64,000 bases of DNA from Beverwykella pulmonaria (GCA_001599595.1 BCHH01000006.1:2154319-2218318), one strand, 5' to 3'; shown: positions 46,932 to 59,487, counted from the stretch's first letter. Numbers and translations: made by a program. Notes: generated by a model not told the origin, from the sequence alone.

Positions 46932-47903
46932 TCATGGCGGGTAGCGGTTCGAAATGATTGTTTATGTGACCTGCGGCCTTGAGAGTAGGAGAGGGAAGTG
47001 GTAAGGTGGGAAAGGATGAAGTTCAGAAGAAGAAATTTTGGATCGAGATAGCTAGTTTTGAGTTCGATACCCGCAGTGATTTTTTTAATCGAGTCCCATG
47101 GCGGCACATGGACTGCTACGTACCCTCCTTCAGACTTTCTTCGCCCACCTGTCTCCAACATTTGGATTACTTAACAACTCCAAGCGAAATGCGAACCTAC
47201 TTAGGATTCCAATAAGATTATAATGTGATCATTCAATAAAGCTCTACCACGGGCGTATTATATCTGGTTTTTGGGCCATGGAACTGTTTCTTGCTTGAGA
47301 GGAATGAAATGGTACGAAATGGTGTTACTTGCATTTGACTTTGAACCTCGTAGGTTATACCGAAGGTGGAATAGCTGTCGACCTAACATTTGGCGTGGCT
47401 GCTTTAATTGTGGATTATGGCAGCCAAGAGAAGAGGCGTGAATGGTTACAAACAACTTGCAGGACGTTGCTACTCCTGCATACTGGAACAGAATGGTAAA
47501 AGGCATTGCAAATATTTTTAGTGAAGACTATCTCAGGAAAGTCCTGCGGGAGGCACGAGCTAGAGTCTCTTCACCATCACTGCTCTGGTCGTAAGCTATA
47601 TAAAATCCAATCTGCAGCCATCTATCAACAATCGCTTTGCTGCCTAGAATTGCTTCGATCGTGATTGAGTCGCAAAGTCCGGAGAGGTGAGTGACGAAGT
47701 TGAACCGCGAATGTGGACTCGACCACTGATTGGCTGATGAGCCGAAAACGCCAAGAGGCTTGGCCTTTTTCAATTTCAACCCACAAACCTCGCCGTTGCC
47801 TCCCCTCTTCCAAAGCTCACCGCGCTCTCGATCCCTCGCTCAATCCATCGACACCACCTCATTGCCGAAACGAGCACGTAAAGGACTCTCAATAATCCGT
47901 CAA
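46932..47903. other. Gap upstream of the eS27 gene
   Basis: The right end, from about 47780, is a C/T-rich leader of the ribosomal protein gene. No other gene supported. Confidence 0.45.
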
Positions 47904-48429
47904 GATGGTGAGTTTACCTTGCCCCGAACCCGCAGCACTCGAGTAAAACAATTTGTGGCATACACACACGACACCCAGATTTCGCCACGGGACCTCGAAT
48001 CAGCGCCCTCATACCGCCCTTCCCTTTGCAGCCCATCCCACAATACAGTTTTTAGCTGACATACTTGCCTCTTAGGTTCTCGCAGTTGATCTCCTCAACC
48101 CGACCCCGGCCGCGTATGCTATTCACCCAACTTCGACATCTGGATAAAGCTAATACTCGACCGCAGTGAGGCCCGCAAGCACAAGCTCAAGACTCTCGTT
48201 CCCGGCCCCCGCTCGTTCTTCATGGACGTCAAGTGCCCAGGATGCTTCACAATCACCACTGTCTTCTCGCATGCCAACACCGTCGTCGTCTGCCAGGGCT
48301 GCTCGCAAGTGCTGTAAGCTTAGGCTCCAACGATATGGATAGTGATAGGTGCTAATGGATATGGGCAGGTGCCAGCCGACTGGAGGAAAGGCGCGGTTGA
48401 CCGAGGGATGCTCTTTCCGACGGAAGTAG
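47904..48429 (+). CDS. RPS27: Small ribosomal subunit protein eS27
   Basis: Four exons: 47904-47906 (only the ATG), 48076-48113, 48167-48313 and 48369-48429, giving 82 residues, exactly the family length. The first intron, 169 bp, starts directly after the start codon, a common arrangement in ribosomal protein genes. The sequence has the zinc-finger pattern CPGC and [11 protein letters not shown] with [14 protein letters not shown] at the C-terminus. The tiny first exon is found only from the splice logic. It is a structural part of the 40S subunit. Confidence 0.95.
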
Positions 48430-48700
48430 ATGTCTCTTTGGGGTGACGATGGTTGGGGAATGATGGTTTACGACAACAACGATATGTAATGGGATAGGGT
48501 TATATATCTCATTGGTCCCTATCGACTCGACAGCAAGATAGAAGAGGGACCTTCGACTGAGTCAAGCCAAAATTCAAAATCGGAGTTCCGGATATCGAGC
48601 GTTGATTACAACAACCCTTTCTCCTTGAATCCATTTCCTATATGCGGCATATCTTTTCCGAAAGTTTCATGTATATGCATGTGGGAGGCGAGATAGCATT

Positions 48701-48950
48701 TCAGAGCTCTGGATCAATCGTCCGAGAGCGAGGACCGCTTTGCAATCGAGGAGACCTCCGCACGCGGTCCTTTGTTAAAATCGAACAAATCAATTCCTCA
48801 CGCTCGCTCTCCGCAAATTGACCCAAATTCTCCAGTTTGCTCTTAAATATTGACTCTCTTGCCTCAAACTGCTGCAAGAAGCAATCGGAGCATCCAATGA
48901 AAAAAAAAATTAAATTGAGCCTCAGCGCACACCCACTGCGATGCAGACAT
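48701..48950 (-). CDS. Possible small two-exon gene, unknown function
   Basis: Candidate exons 48950-48933 (MSASQW) and 48871-48701, joined by a 61-bp GTGTGC..TGCAG intron, would give 62 residues: a coiled, charged sequence QFEARESIFKSKLENLGQFAES.. ending SRTIDPEL. No family is recognised. The start region faces the DeoC gene head to head. Coding status is uncertain. Confidence 0.3.
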
Positions 48951-49215
48951 ATGCCCAAGACGCTAATAGATCATGGCGCCTTACTGAGTGCAGCAGGACC
49001 TTTGCATCGCTAACCGCCAATGGCAGACCACAGTCAAACATCCATGTTAAATGATTGACCCGCACCCTCCGCATGACAACAAAAACGTGCCTTTCGCTGA
49101 CCTCCGATGCTCAAACCTAAGAACTCAAGGCACATAAAAATAACTGTAGGTATACCCAACCATCTCCTTCCAGCAAGTCTGCACGATCCACCTGCAACAA
49201 ATATTGAATTGAATC

Positions 49216-50584
49216 ATGTCGCGCGTTCCAGGCCCCTACGACGTCATCCTTCCTCCCACCATGGCTTCAACCCCCACCGAATCTGAAATCCTAATTCAAG
49301 CCTTCCTCGCGGCTCACCCAGCTTTGGACTCGGGGCTCGGCGAGATAGAGATTATGACGGACCGGTACACGAACGAGGAGTGGGCGAAGCAGATTGCGGA
49401 GACACAGCGAAAAGTCCAGGTGGATAAGGCGAGGAAATTCAAAGCGCCGGCTGCCGGGAGCAAAGAGTTGGCGCAGACGATTGACCATACGGTGTTGAAG
49501 TTGGATGCGACGAGTAAGCAGATTGATGATCTGTGTTCAGAGGCACGGACAGAGGGGTTCAAGGTAGGCACATTTCACATATCTCATTAAGGAAAGAGAT
49601 GGGATTTGGGGAGCGCCGCGTTTGAACTATGATCTCCTCTGCTCTCGCGTCTCTTTATGATACTGGTAGTCCAATTGCTGCCATTCCATATCTCCCTACT
49701 CCCCATTGAACCCAACTGACAACTCGCAGAGCGTATGCGTCCGCCTAAACTATGTCTCGCGTTGCGTCTCCAACCTCAAGGGCTCCTCGGTGGTCGTAGC
49801 CTGCGTCGTGGGCTTCCACGAAGGAACGCAAGACATGTACTTGAAGCTCCGTGAAGCGCGCGCCGCTGTTGCAGCTGGAGCCGCCGAACTCGACGTCGTG
49901 CTCAACCACCGCATCCTCACAGCCCACAACCCCACCACCCCCACCGCTCCTAAACTAAAACCCAGGGACTCTACCGCCGATACGCTTACCGCTGCTAATA
50001 CAGCAGCAAACTCGAAGCCCAGAGATGGCGCTACGGTTACGGAGGGCCCATATTCAGTTCCTGATTCATTGTCATCCGGGAAAACAGCTGAAGAAGAGGA
50101 CATACCAAACTACAGTGCCATATATACAGAGCTCGCCTCGATTCGGTCCCTCTGTCCTTCTCCTGTCATCCTAAAACTTATCCTCGAGACTTCGCAACTA
50201 ACCTCGGCCCAAATTCTCGCTGCCTCGCACCTCGCCGCTGCCGCAAACTTCGACTTTATAAAGACGTCCACTGGGTTCAACGGGCCCGGTGCCTCACTGC
50301 CGAATGTTCAACTCATGGTTGCCGCGGCAGAGTATCTATCTACTAAGACAGAGAGCAATGGAGGGAGCCCGGTGTCAGTTAAGGAAATGCAAGTCAAGGC
50401 TAGTGGGGGCGTGAGGAGTTTGGAGGATGCGGTGAAGATGTTGGAGGCGGGGGCAACGAGGTTAGGGACTAGTAGTGGGTTGTGGATTATGCAGGAGGGG
50501 AGGAGGGTGAGGGATCAGGAGGGGAAGAGGCCTGGGGTTGGGGCAACGAGGTTATATACTGATGATTCGGTGGGTGGGTACTAA
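49216..50584 (+). CDS. Deoxyribose-phosphate aldolase (DeoC)
   Basis: Two exons: 49216-49563 and 49730-50584, with a 166-bp intron (GTAGGC..CGCAG), giving 400 residues. ATG 49261 is an alternative start. The TIM-barrel core is clear: TIDHTVLKLDAT, then AGAAELDVVLNHRIL, then FDFIKTSTGF with the Schiff-base Lys, and VKASGGVRS with the second catalytic Lys. It converts 2-deoxyribose-5-phosphate to glyceraldehyde-3-phosphate and acetaldehyde. Compared with bacterial DeoC (about 220-260 residues) it has an N-terminal extension and a Thr/Ala/Pro-rich insert (roughly residues 190-235) after NHRIL, common in fungal forms. Confidence 0.93.
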
Positions 50585-50956
50585 ACGGTGACGTTGCCAT
50601 CACAGAGATTCAGCATAGCGTAGGTGCATTGGGAGGAACGATAGATAGGTTAGGAGACACTTCTAGTTAGAATTTCTATACGTAGGACAATCCGTGACTC
50701 CAGTCTGGAATATCACATACACATGCATGGCGCATGTAACTGAGCACAGTACACGCCGAAGCGTTTGCAAGCGTGGATGAGAGCATTGAACATTTTTTGA
50801 GCAGATAGGAACTACATCTTGGATATGTGGACCATCCGCTAACCGAGACCCACGCTGGATATGCTGAAATGGAAGGCAGGACCACTACTGGAAGGACTCA
50901 TCCCGTCATGACCAACGCCAATCATCCATATTGTATCATTCCAGAGAGAGCATAAT
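50585..50956. other. Convergent gap between DeoC and uS4 genes
   Basis: 3' regions of two converging genes. Nothing else is seen. Confidence 0.5.
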
Positions 50957-51747
50957 CTACTCCTCGTCCTCATCACCAGCATCATCCTCACCGCCCTTTT
51001 CGGCGGCCTTGGCCTTCTTCCTCCGGACACGTCCAGGACGGCCGCCACCGAAGGGCGAGGTTAGGGCAAAGTCGATGTGCTTCTGTGAGTCGAGACGGAC
51101 GACGAACGAGGGAACGTTGACGATCTGCTTCCCAACACTGTTGTAAAATGCGTTAGCATCGCATTCTTTTGCTAGAAGCAGGGGCATATAATGGGCTCAC
51201 CGGATGTGTCGCTGGCGGATGAGAACACGAGCGTGGTGGATGGACTTGGCGAGACCGAGCTTGTACACACAAGTCTGGAGACGGCGCTCCAAGAAATCCT
51301 CAATCTTGAGAGCCAGCACGTAATCGAGCCTCATGCGAGCCTCGTCGAGGACACCGACACGGACGAGACGGCGAATGAGGGCGTTTCCTTCGAAGAGACG
51401 CTTGGGGTCCTTCTCGTCGAGGGTGAGGAGCGAACTGCACACTGTTAGCGATTTCTGGTCTGCGCAGAAAAATTGGAAGATGCGCAAAGTAGAGCAGCTT
51501 ACCGGGCAGCACGACGAATCTTGGACAGAGTCAATTGCACGCGCCAGACCTCGCGCTTGTTGCGGAGTCCATATTCGCCGACGAGCTTCAGCTCAGTATC
51601 CCTAATTACCTATTAACCAACGGTGTCCCAGACATAAGCGGAGCACGCTCTCGCTCAGTGGTCTTAGGGACATTATACGTACAGACGAGCGGACTCGAAA
51701 GGACGACGGGGGACGCTGTACGTCTTCGAGTAGGAGCGGGGCGCCAT
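50957..51747 (-). CDS. RPS9: Small ribosomal subunit protein uS4 (S9)
   Basis: Four exons: 51747-51683, 51601-51503, 51434-51201 and 51137-50957, with introns of 81, 68 and 63 bp, giving 192 residues as expected for the family. The N-terminus reads [22 protein letters not shown]. The S4 RNA-binding domain is [33 protein letters not shown]. The C-terminus is basic and then acidic ([22 protein letters not shown]). It binds 18S rRNA and acts in decoding fidelity. It is divergent from the eL21 gene. Confidence 0.96.
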
Positions 51748-51951
51748 GATGGTTGTCGATGAGGTTGAGGAAGTTCGAGCGTTGGAGTTTCGGCAGGCAG
51801 GCGCAATGTGTGGGCGGGTAAAGCTCGGCGCGAGCAAAATAAGCGAATTTTCGATGCCAAGGGCCACACACCTCTGAGCGGCGGCTGGCTTCACACACTC
51901 CAGGACCATCAACACCACCAATTCTCCCCTCCACGCACATCAACATTCGCC
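51748..51951. promoter_or_regulatory. Bidirectional ribosomal-protein promoter (uS4/eL21)
   Basis: Only about 204 bp separate the start codons of two divergent ribosomal protein genes, which suggests a shared promoter for co-ordinate expression. I did not identify a specific binding site with confidence. Confidence 0.6.
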
Positions 51952-52669
51952 ATGGGACACGCCGCTGGTCTTCGCGCGGGTACGCGCTATGCGTAAGTCA
52001 CAAAGTGTTGTTTGCAACGCTTGCGGGAGGAAATGCTGACGCCCTGGCAGGTTCTCGAGGGATTTCAAGAAGAAGGGTATGGTGAGTAGTTTGACGACGA
52101 CCCACGATAGACCGACCGACTTGATACGAACATTTCTCTAGATCCCGCTCTCGACCTACCTCCGAGTCTATAAAGTTGGAGACATCGTGGACGTTGTGGC
52201 CAATGGTACGGAATTTCTCCTCGGAGGGTAATGAAGGGCAGGTATGGAATATAGGCTTACAGTCGAACAGGTGCCGTCCAGAAGGGTATGCCCTACAAGG
52301 TCTACCACGGCAAGGTATGATCAACGCTGCCACAAATCCAGTTGAATGCGCCTAACAAGCAGATAGACCGGTGTTATCTACAACGTGACAAAATCCGCCG
52401 TTGGTGTCATCCTGTACCGACAAGTTGGCAACCGCTACCTCGAGAAGCGCATCAACGTCCGCGTTGAGCACGTCCGCGTTTCCCGCTCGCGAGAGGACTT
52501 CCTGAGGCGTGTCAAGGAGAACGCCGCGAAGCAAAAGAAGGCCAAGACCGAGGGAACCCACGAGCACTTGAAGAGGCAGCCAGTGCCGCCGAGGGAGGCG
52601 CGGACCGTTTCCATCAAGGACAATGTGCCTGAGAGCATCACAGCCATCCCGTACGAGACCACAATCTAA
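51952..52669 (+). CDS. RPL21: Large ribosomal subunit protein eL21
   Basis: Five exons: 51952-51992, 52051-52081, 52142-52205, 52271-52314 and 52367-52669, giving 160 residues, the same length as yeast Rpl21. Introns are 58, 60, 65 and 52 bp. The start MGHAAGLRAGTRYAFSRDF, KGMIPLSTYLRVYKVGDIVD, GAVQKGMPYKVYHGKTG and the end PREARTVSIKDNVPESI are all typical. It is a 60S structural protein. The gene structure, with short 5' exons, is typical of fungal ribosomal protein genes. Confidence 0.96.
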
Positions 52670-55600
52670 GGGTGGAGAAGAGTATATGTTCGAGGGCGGC
52701 AAAACGGGATACGGATGGGTCCATGGCGTGGTTTTGACGGAATTCACAATGCATCTCTCTGGTCTGCACTTTCTCTAGCGTATGAAGGTGGCGATGTCAT
52801 AGCAATCGTCTTGCAGAAAACACGGTGTGTCTACGTGGCTTAGAGTTACCCTCCATGCCAATGATACCTAGCCTCCAGTGCCAATGCCACACTTTTTTTT
52901 TGTCTTCCATTCACTTCCACAATGCGTTGCTTTTGCTGTCATCTTGTTGCATCCAGCCACCGATATAGATCGCCGTTGCCAAACCCATTTATTTGCCAAG
53001 TCCTGCTCTCCCCATTTATTTTTTGCGAGATCTATGTTTTCATTGGCATCCGAAATATTAAAGAGGATCACTCACAGTGCTTAAGTCGAACAAAGTTCTC
53101 CTTCGCTGTGATCACCAATGCGCAACCGGTAGAGATTACGGTTTTTGTTCTTTCAAGATAAGAGTCTCAAACTCTGAAAACATCCGACATTGTCATTTCA
53201 TCGGTGCATAATGTCACGAAATCTTCGACATGCTTAAACTTTTTCGCCCAATATCCAAGATCTACGTCATGACAGAGAAGGTGGCCCCTCAAACGGCCAG
53301 GTACGAAGCTCTCGATGGTTGCGTACCGGGCACACGTACGCATGGGTCTTGGAATCGACAGGAAGGTAAGTTTTTGGTACGATGGCCTGAATGTATATCA
53401 TATATCAATGACATGGTATGTATGGCCGTGGAGAGAGAACATCCAAGCTTCGTCAGCAAGAGCGTCAAGCAAGAGAGGCCAACGGATCCTTCGATCTTCG
53501 CGCAACCGAGTGTTGCATCAAGGAAACTCGATGGCATGAATGTAGCAGTATAGCTGTGTGAAAGACGATTATTGGCATTTGCTACATTGACGAAGATCAC
53601 GCCCCCGTTTTGGGTCGAACAAGGTTCACCCTCGCTAAATGTCTTGGTAGTTTGAGAGACTATTTCATTTCAAACATGGAATTGGTCTGCTTCGTTTGTA
53701 GATGGAGATGCGTAGCAGCGCGGTGGCGACACGATGATCTTGTTGATCAGTTGCATACTTTACCATGCGCATGAGAAGTCATGTTTTGTCAGTGATTGTG
53801 ATGAAATGTGACCGTATGCATGTACTGCTGCTAGACTAAGGAGACGTTCAAGCATGGAGTTCCAGTGAACATGTGATAGAAACCAGGGCGTCCGACCAGT
53901 CTGGACTGTCTTCTCAGAGACGATGATGCTTGATAGAGGGCTCGAATGCGCATGACGAGGTATTTGAGATGGAAAATAAGTGTGGTCAGTGGGGTGAGGT
54001 ATCTGTCTTTTGTCTTGCCACGGGAGCCTCAAATCAGTAATTGGTCATGTTGCATGAACTGCCAAAGTGATCTTCCTCAAACAGTGAGAAATGATGTGGT
54101 TGACAGCAGAGTAGTTGGGGGAGGAGTTTGAAATAAAAACGTATACCCTCAGCTGAGAAATAATAGCCCGAGTTGAGCAAATGCTAAGGTCTGCCATGGA
54201 GTTGGGAGCATTTTACCCCTTAGGTAAAGGTATGACAGCACCAAAGTCACAGCTCACTCTGCATCAAAGGAAGCTGTGGACGCAGTAAGCCCTTGGGTTC
54301 TGATACCTCCTTTTGCAAAAACTCGTCCCTTGCAGCGCGTGATGGGGTGAATATTGTTGCAGTATAACCGACAGGTGGGTTTCATGATGCATGACGCACT
54401 ACGCTAAAATAGGCGCTACGTCCGGCACCAAGATATCAATATGCGGGGTATGAGCTCGCCCATTCGCTGCTGCTGTGCCTCACCTTCGTGAACTTCCAAC
54501 AGGTCACTCTCGCAGAAGGATCCTCCGTGTTGTTGTTGCTGTTGTGGTGGCGGGTGGTGGTGGCGGGCGGACGGATGAATATGTACGCAGGACCGGAGAA
54601 AGTACGTAAAACTTTGAATATCGGCGGTGGTCTGATGTTGCATGTTGGTTGAGCAAGTCGTTATTGAAGCAGAGATGTGGGAGTCGCGGCAGAGGTGGCA
54701 TTTTCCTTCTTATGTGCCACCAGTACTACATTTTGATGATGCGCCCGGCAAATTCCATGGCCCTCTTCCACGGAGAAAGGCCCCGACGCGCTGGCGTCAA
54801 CTTTTGTTTCATGTCTCAAGAAACATCAGCACGTGGCAATCGAGAGCAAAGATCCAGAGATCGTGGGTTTCAGTCTTGCGTCGTCGTCCTCACGCGCGTC
54901 AGTATTGGCCCTTCGCTTATTTGTTGCAACCATGGTCCAGTGCGGCATGCTGAACTTGTTGGCGGTTCAACGAGGCGATGCCGCGACACAACAACACGTA
55001 ATTATTGATATTGCTCGTAGCCCGGTTCTCGGAAAAACCACCCACCGCACGCTCCATTGGGGGACGCAATGCCGGCTCGCTAAACAACCACAGGCCATCA
55101 GACTGGCAGGCGGGTAAGAAGGGCTGTGCCGTTAATCTGACAGTCATGGCGTGCATCGTAGCTAACTGTGCTTGACCGCTTCATGACCAGCAATCCTGTA
55201 CCTCTCCATGGTGGCCATTCGGGGAAATCAGGAGAAGCATGCCGGGCGGCTCACGGAGACATGGCTTGCGAACGAGGTTCAACACGACGCCCCTGAACAT
55301 CAGGTATCAACTGGGGTACGCCCGCTTTCCGGTAGCGGCGAACATCCCCCACAAGAAGCTAGATACGAGGCCCGGAGTGGCTGGAGAAGCGGCCCAGCGC
55401 GCAACGTCGAGTCATGCCCGATGGTAACCTTTTGCTCGACAACCTCTCGCCCAACGATCCGACACCCCGAAGCTGCGGCGCAGCACCGCCTTATTCGGAA
55501 GGCGGGAACGGAAGTTTGAACGAACAAACCGCGCTCCTGTCAAGAACGCTCGCTTCTTCTGAGGCGTAGACGTTGGAACGATCTGGTGGCGGCACAAGTT

Positions 55601-56430
55601 GGCACGTACAAGATGGACGTCTTTGTTGTCGGGGGTTGCACAGACGGTGCTGACTTGAAATGCTTGTCCACGTGGCGGCGGCCCCAGTTGCTGCTGTGGC
55701 CTGTGAAACTCATCACACGACAGACAGACCGTCACGGACGATGGGCTCGCATGCACACGTCCCGCCTCTTGCTGTCGCCCTGGACTGCAGCGTGTCTTAT
55801 GCAGCAAACGTTTGGGCTTGTGTCAGTGTCAGGCCAAACGTATGACAGGAACTGGATCTACCGTGGCTCACGCCTTTGTTCCTCCGATGTGATGACTGGG
55901 CTTCCCTTTGGCTTGCAAGGAATGCAGGAAAAAAGCAATTACTGCCAGTTTTGCGTTTAGCTCTACCCCAAAGCGTTTTAAGCCGAAGGTGATCTGAGCT
56001 GCCGTCAATCCAGGCCGCAGCCGCATAGTTCTCAGCCAGAGGTGATCGTTGCTGCCAGCCCAGGCCGTACCCGCATAGTTACGCTAGTCAGCTTAGCGTA
56101 TATCTGCTCGTTCATCTTATTACCGATAGGGGCGCCTCTCCAATAGAGCGAGTCTTGTCATTATCATCTCCTCCGTTTTCTTTCAACGTTCTGTTTTTCA
56201 CAAGAGTCCGTGAGCGTGGCCGTTTCGTTGTTTTCGACCATCTGCTTTTTATCTCCCCCCATCGCCACCGGCTTCATACACAAACGCACAACTCCCCACT
56301 TCGGCGACTATTATTTCCACGACTTTCCTTGGAGGTTCCAGAAGAATATTGCACAAAGACGCCTCGCCGTCTGGTTTACTGCGTCAATTCGCCGCCCTGT
56401 CCATCATGGTTTGATCGAAGGCTTCAATAA
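52670..56430. other. Large gene-poor gap upstream of GPCR gene 2
   Basis: After the eL21 3' region, open frames on both strands (for example 53230-53600 and 54642-55160) have no recognisable domain, start context or splice partner. A short tandem duplication lies at 55981-56085. A C/T-rich stretch near 56150-56270 is probably the receptor leader. Confidence 0.4.
55981..56085. repeat. Imperfect tandem duplication of ~52 bp
   Basis: Two adjacent copies, each beginning AGCC.GAGGTGATC-like sequence and ending CCGCATAGTT, with several differences between them. Confidence 0.6.
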
Positions 56431-57892
56431 ATGTCTATATTCCCCCACATTTCGGCTTCTTGGAATCCGCCTCAACACCGCAGCCCGGCCATCAGGATGG
56501 CTCCACTCCAGATGGCTTCTCTTGAAGGCAGCGTAACTTTCGCGAAGCGCTACTTCTCATACCCCAACAGTCTGGATCCGCTCACTACGACATTCCAAAC
56601 TGGTCTCATTCCCGTCACGCTCTGCGCTATGCTCTCACTGGTATCCGTTACGGCTCTTCTCGTCTTTATCACGTACAGATTGATATCTTGGCGCACACAC
56701 TACAAGGAATACGTCGGGTACAACCAATACGTCATTCTCATTTACAATCTCCTCTTAGCGGATCTGCAACAGTCGATTGCATTCGCAATATCTTTCCACT
56801 GGCTGCGACTCGACAAGATTCTGGCGCCCACGGCGCCGTGCTTCATCCAAGCGTGGTTCCTCAACCTGGGCGATGTGGCAAGCGGGTTCTTTGTCCTCGC
56901 CATTGCCATACACACATGGACGGGTGTGATCAAAGGTTACAAAATGCCCTACACGTGGTTTATCGGAACAATAATAGCGATATGGTTTTTCGCCGTCCTG
57001 TTAACCGTTCTGGGTCCGGCAATGCATGGAGACCATTTCTTTACGCGTGCCGGAGGCTGGGTACGCATTCAGTGCTAATAATTACATAATGCACTCGCTG
57101 ACTTGTATTTAGTGCTGGATCTCCGCTGATTTTGAGAAAGAGCGCTTGTACTTCCACTACCTCTGGGTCTTCATTGTCGAATTCGGCACTATCGCGATTT
57201 ACGGACACATCTTCATCCACCTCCGCGGCCGACTACGAGGCATCATAAACAACGACACAAGCAGGCTCTCCCGAGCGACGAAATTCATGATCATGTACCC
57301 CGCCGTATACATTGTGCTTACTCTCCCTATCGCCGTGGGCCGCATGGCCTCCATGACGGGTACCCAATTACCCGACACATTTTTCTGTGTAGCAGGCACC
57401 CTCTTAACATCTTGCGGCTGGATAGACGCCCTCCTCTATACACTCACGCGTCGAGTGCTGGTTACGAACGATATTTCGTCAACCCCCCAAACATATAGCC
57501 ACAACATATCCACCGTCCGTACCAACCCCGTGCGCCCCGGCGACGATCAAAACTTCAGTCTGCAATCCATCTCTAAGGAGATCGGCACAGCGCGCACCGT
57601 CACCATCGTTGGGGGTAGCAACCGCATTTCTCGGATTGTAGAAACCGGCCGCACACGAAATATAGTCCGTGGTCGCAACGCCGCCCACACACGAGGACAC
57701 CCTGATCCGCTGAGAGAGAATAGTCCGACAGGGAGCCAGGACAGCATTATCAAGCCCGGCCCGAACGCCATTGGCATTGTGACTGAAACGAATATCCAAA
57801 TCGAGAGCGGGGGGAGTGAGAGTGATATCGCGGCAAGCCGGTTGGCATCGAGGAATCAAAGTGATAGTGGGCTGAGTACGCGGTCCCGGTGA
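56431..57892 (+). CDS. Fungal seven-transmembrane receptor (GPCR), paralogue 2
   Basis: Two exons: 56431-57060 and 57113-57892, with a 52-bp intron (GTACGC..TTTAG) after a Trp codon, phase 0, giving up to 469 residues; ATG 56497 is an alternative start. Helix 2 reads NQYVILIYNLLLADLQQSIAF and helix 3 FLNLGDVASGFFVLAIAIH; after the intron CWISADF begins loop two, and helix 7 is SCGWIDALLYTLTRR. The long tail is Ser/Thr/Arg-rich. It matches the receptor at 41-42.5 kb along the whole core and shares its intron position. G-protein coupling follows from the family; the ligand is unknown. Confidence 0.88.
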
Positions 57893-58850
57893 GGTTTTTG
57901 CATGCACATTAGCAGTGGACGCAATATACATTAATGTGTATTCATGACTATTTTTCCGGCGAAAAATTCCGCCGACACGACTTGGAAGAGACGAGGGCTC
58001 TATGTCACCATGACTTTTTTTCTTTCCTTTTTCTTATTTTACTTTGTTTTTATATATCTCGTTGCTTCAGACGGGTAGGGAGTGTTTGAACTCGAAGATA
58101 CCATGGCATTCTACGGCGCGTCGACGAACGGTTAGCATGTATGATATCTAAAGGAATCGGGTGTGTTGGTCTACACTATTCCTTTAAGTCGGAAACTAAG
58201 CGACAAGTTTGCTCGGAGGGTTGTTCAGAGGCGTGTATATTTGCACTTGTCGATATACCCCATAGCAATACAATCAGGATTTCTAAATTCAGTCTTAGAT
58301 GCTGTTACTGTGTCCGGAGTATTAGGGATGTTCCTTGCTTCAAAAGCACGGGTGAATGGCACAAAGAAACCCCAGCGGCTGCTCCCGTGACTCCGCCAAT
58401 ACTGCCGAGTGTAGAGATTCTTACTCCTGCCCTTTGTTATGGGGCTTCGGGTTGTTGTCCAGATACTATTCAAATACGGGCATGGAAATCATGCCAAGTA
58501 TATTGATATCCACACTTTCGGTGAAAGGCGCCAGAAACCAAATGTAAAGAGCGAAATCGTGGCATGTGAAAGAATCGTATTGGCTGCTCTATGGGTATCT
58601 GCATATGTGGGTAAAGAAAGTGTAGTACAGAGTGGAGTGTTGTAATTAAGTGACAGATCGACTTGGCGCATGCCGGAGATGTTAGGGTCCCACTTTCCTC
58701 AACCGTTGCTGCGTTGGATTCGTAGAGATGATTGGTCAACTATCGCCGGCCGCACACATGCCGAATTTAACAAAGTATAAGTGTTCTCTCGAAACGCTTT
58801 CGGCCCAACATTGCGACATTGGTCAACGCGAATGAAATCTCATCGACACT

Positions 58851-59487
58851 TTACCTTCTCATTCCGTGTTTCAGCACATTGGCTAATATCAAAATAATAA
58901 AGGACTTTCTTAACTGGGAAGACGGTGCCCGCCCCTTAGTCGGGCTAGATGTGTTGGAGGAGTTCTCTAGGAACTCGAAGATGTCTTCAGTCTTGGCTTC
59001 TGGAGGGGCTTGCAAATGGCCTTCCAGGGGGGGTTGTTGGATGAAATTCTGGAGAGAACTTCGGAGTGGGGTCTGGAGAGAATTTTGGAGCGGCTTTGAG
59101 ATGGGACTTCGGAGGGGGTATCGGAAAGTCCTCCCAATACTCGAAGATGTCCTTAAGAGGGTCGGAAAGAAATTCTTCACTGATCTTGGAGAAGATGAAG
59201 AGTGTGAAGGGAAGGCAGATCGCCTCGATCTCCTGTCGAGCTTGATAGGTTTCTCATTAGGCTTGACAGATGCTAGCGCTCTCGCCGTAATTATCGCTGG
59301 GTAGTTGGCTTAGCTGTTGCTGTAGTAGCAAGTTCTTATGCTTCCACATCAACAACTCTTCTCTGAACGCTAACTCCCTCGCTTTTGCTTCAAGTTCAAT
59401 CTCCTCAAGGTTCAACTTTTGTTCAGGTCCCGTCTTCTCAACGGCGCACTTCATCTTTCCGTTCAGCTTCGGTTTGCTCAAAGGCAT
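58851..59487 (-). other. Possible gene remnant with coiled coil and Ser/Pro-rich tail
   Basis: From ATG 59487, 76 residues include a charged heptad-like stretch (NLEEIELEAKARELAFREELLMWKHKNLLLQQQ). An overlapping second frame continues to 58851 with a repetitive Ser/Leu/Pro/Arg-rich sequence (LRSPISKPLQNSLQTPLRSSL). An intron in the overlap could join them. No family recognised; it may be a transposon-related or orphan gene. Confidence 0.3.

Noticed and set aside
46940..46965. tRNA-like GGTTCGAAA
   Set aside because: It lacks the rest of a T-arm and any matching acceptor stem.
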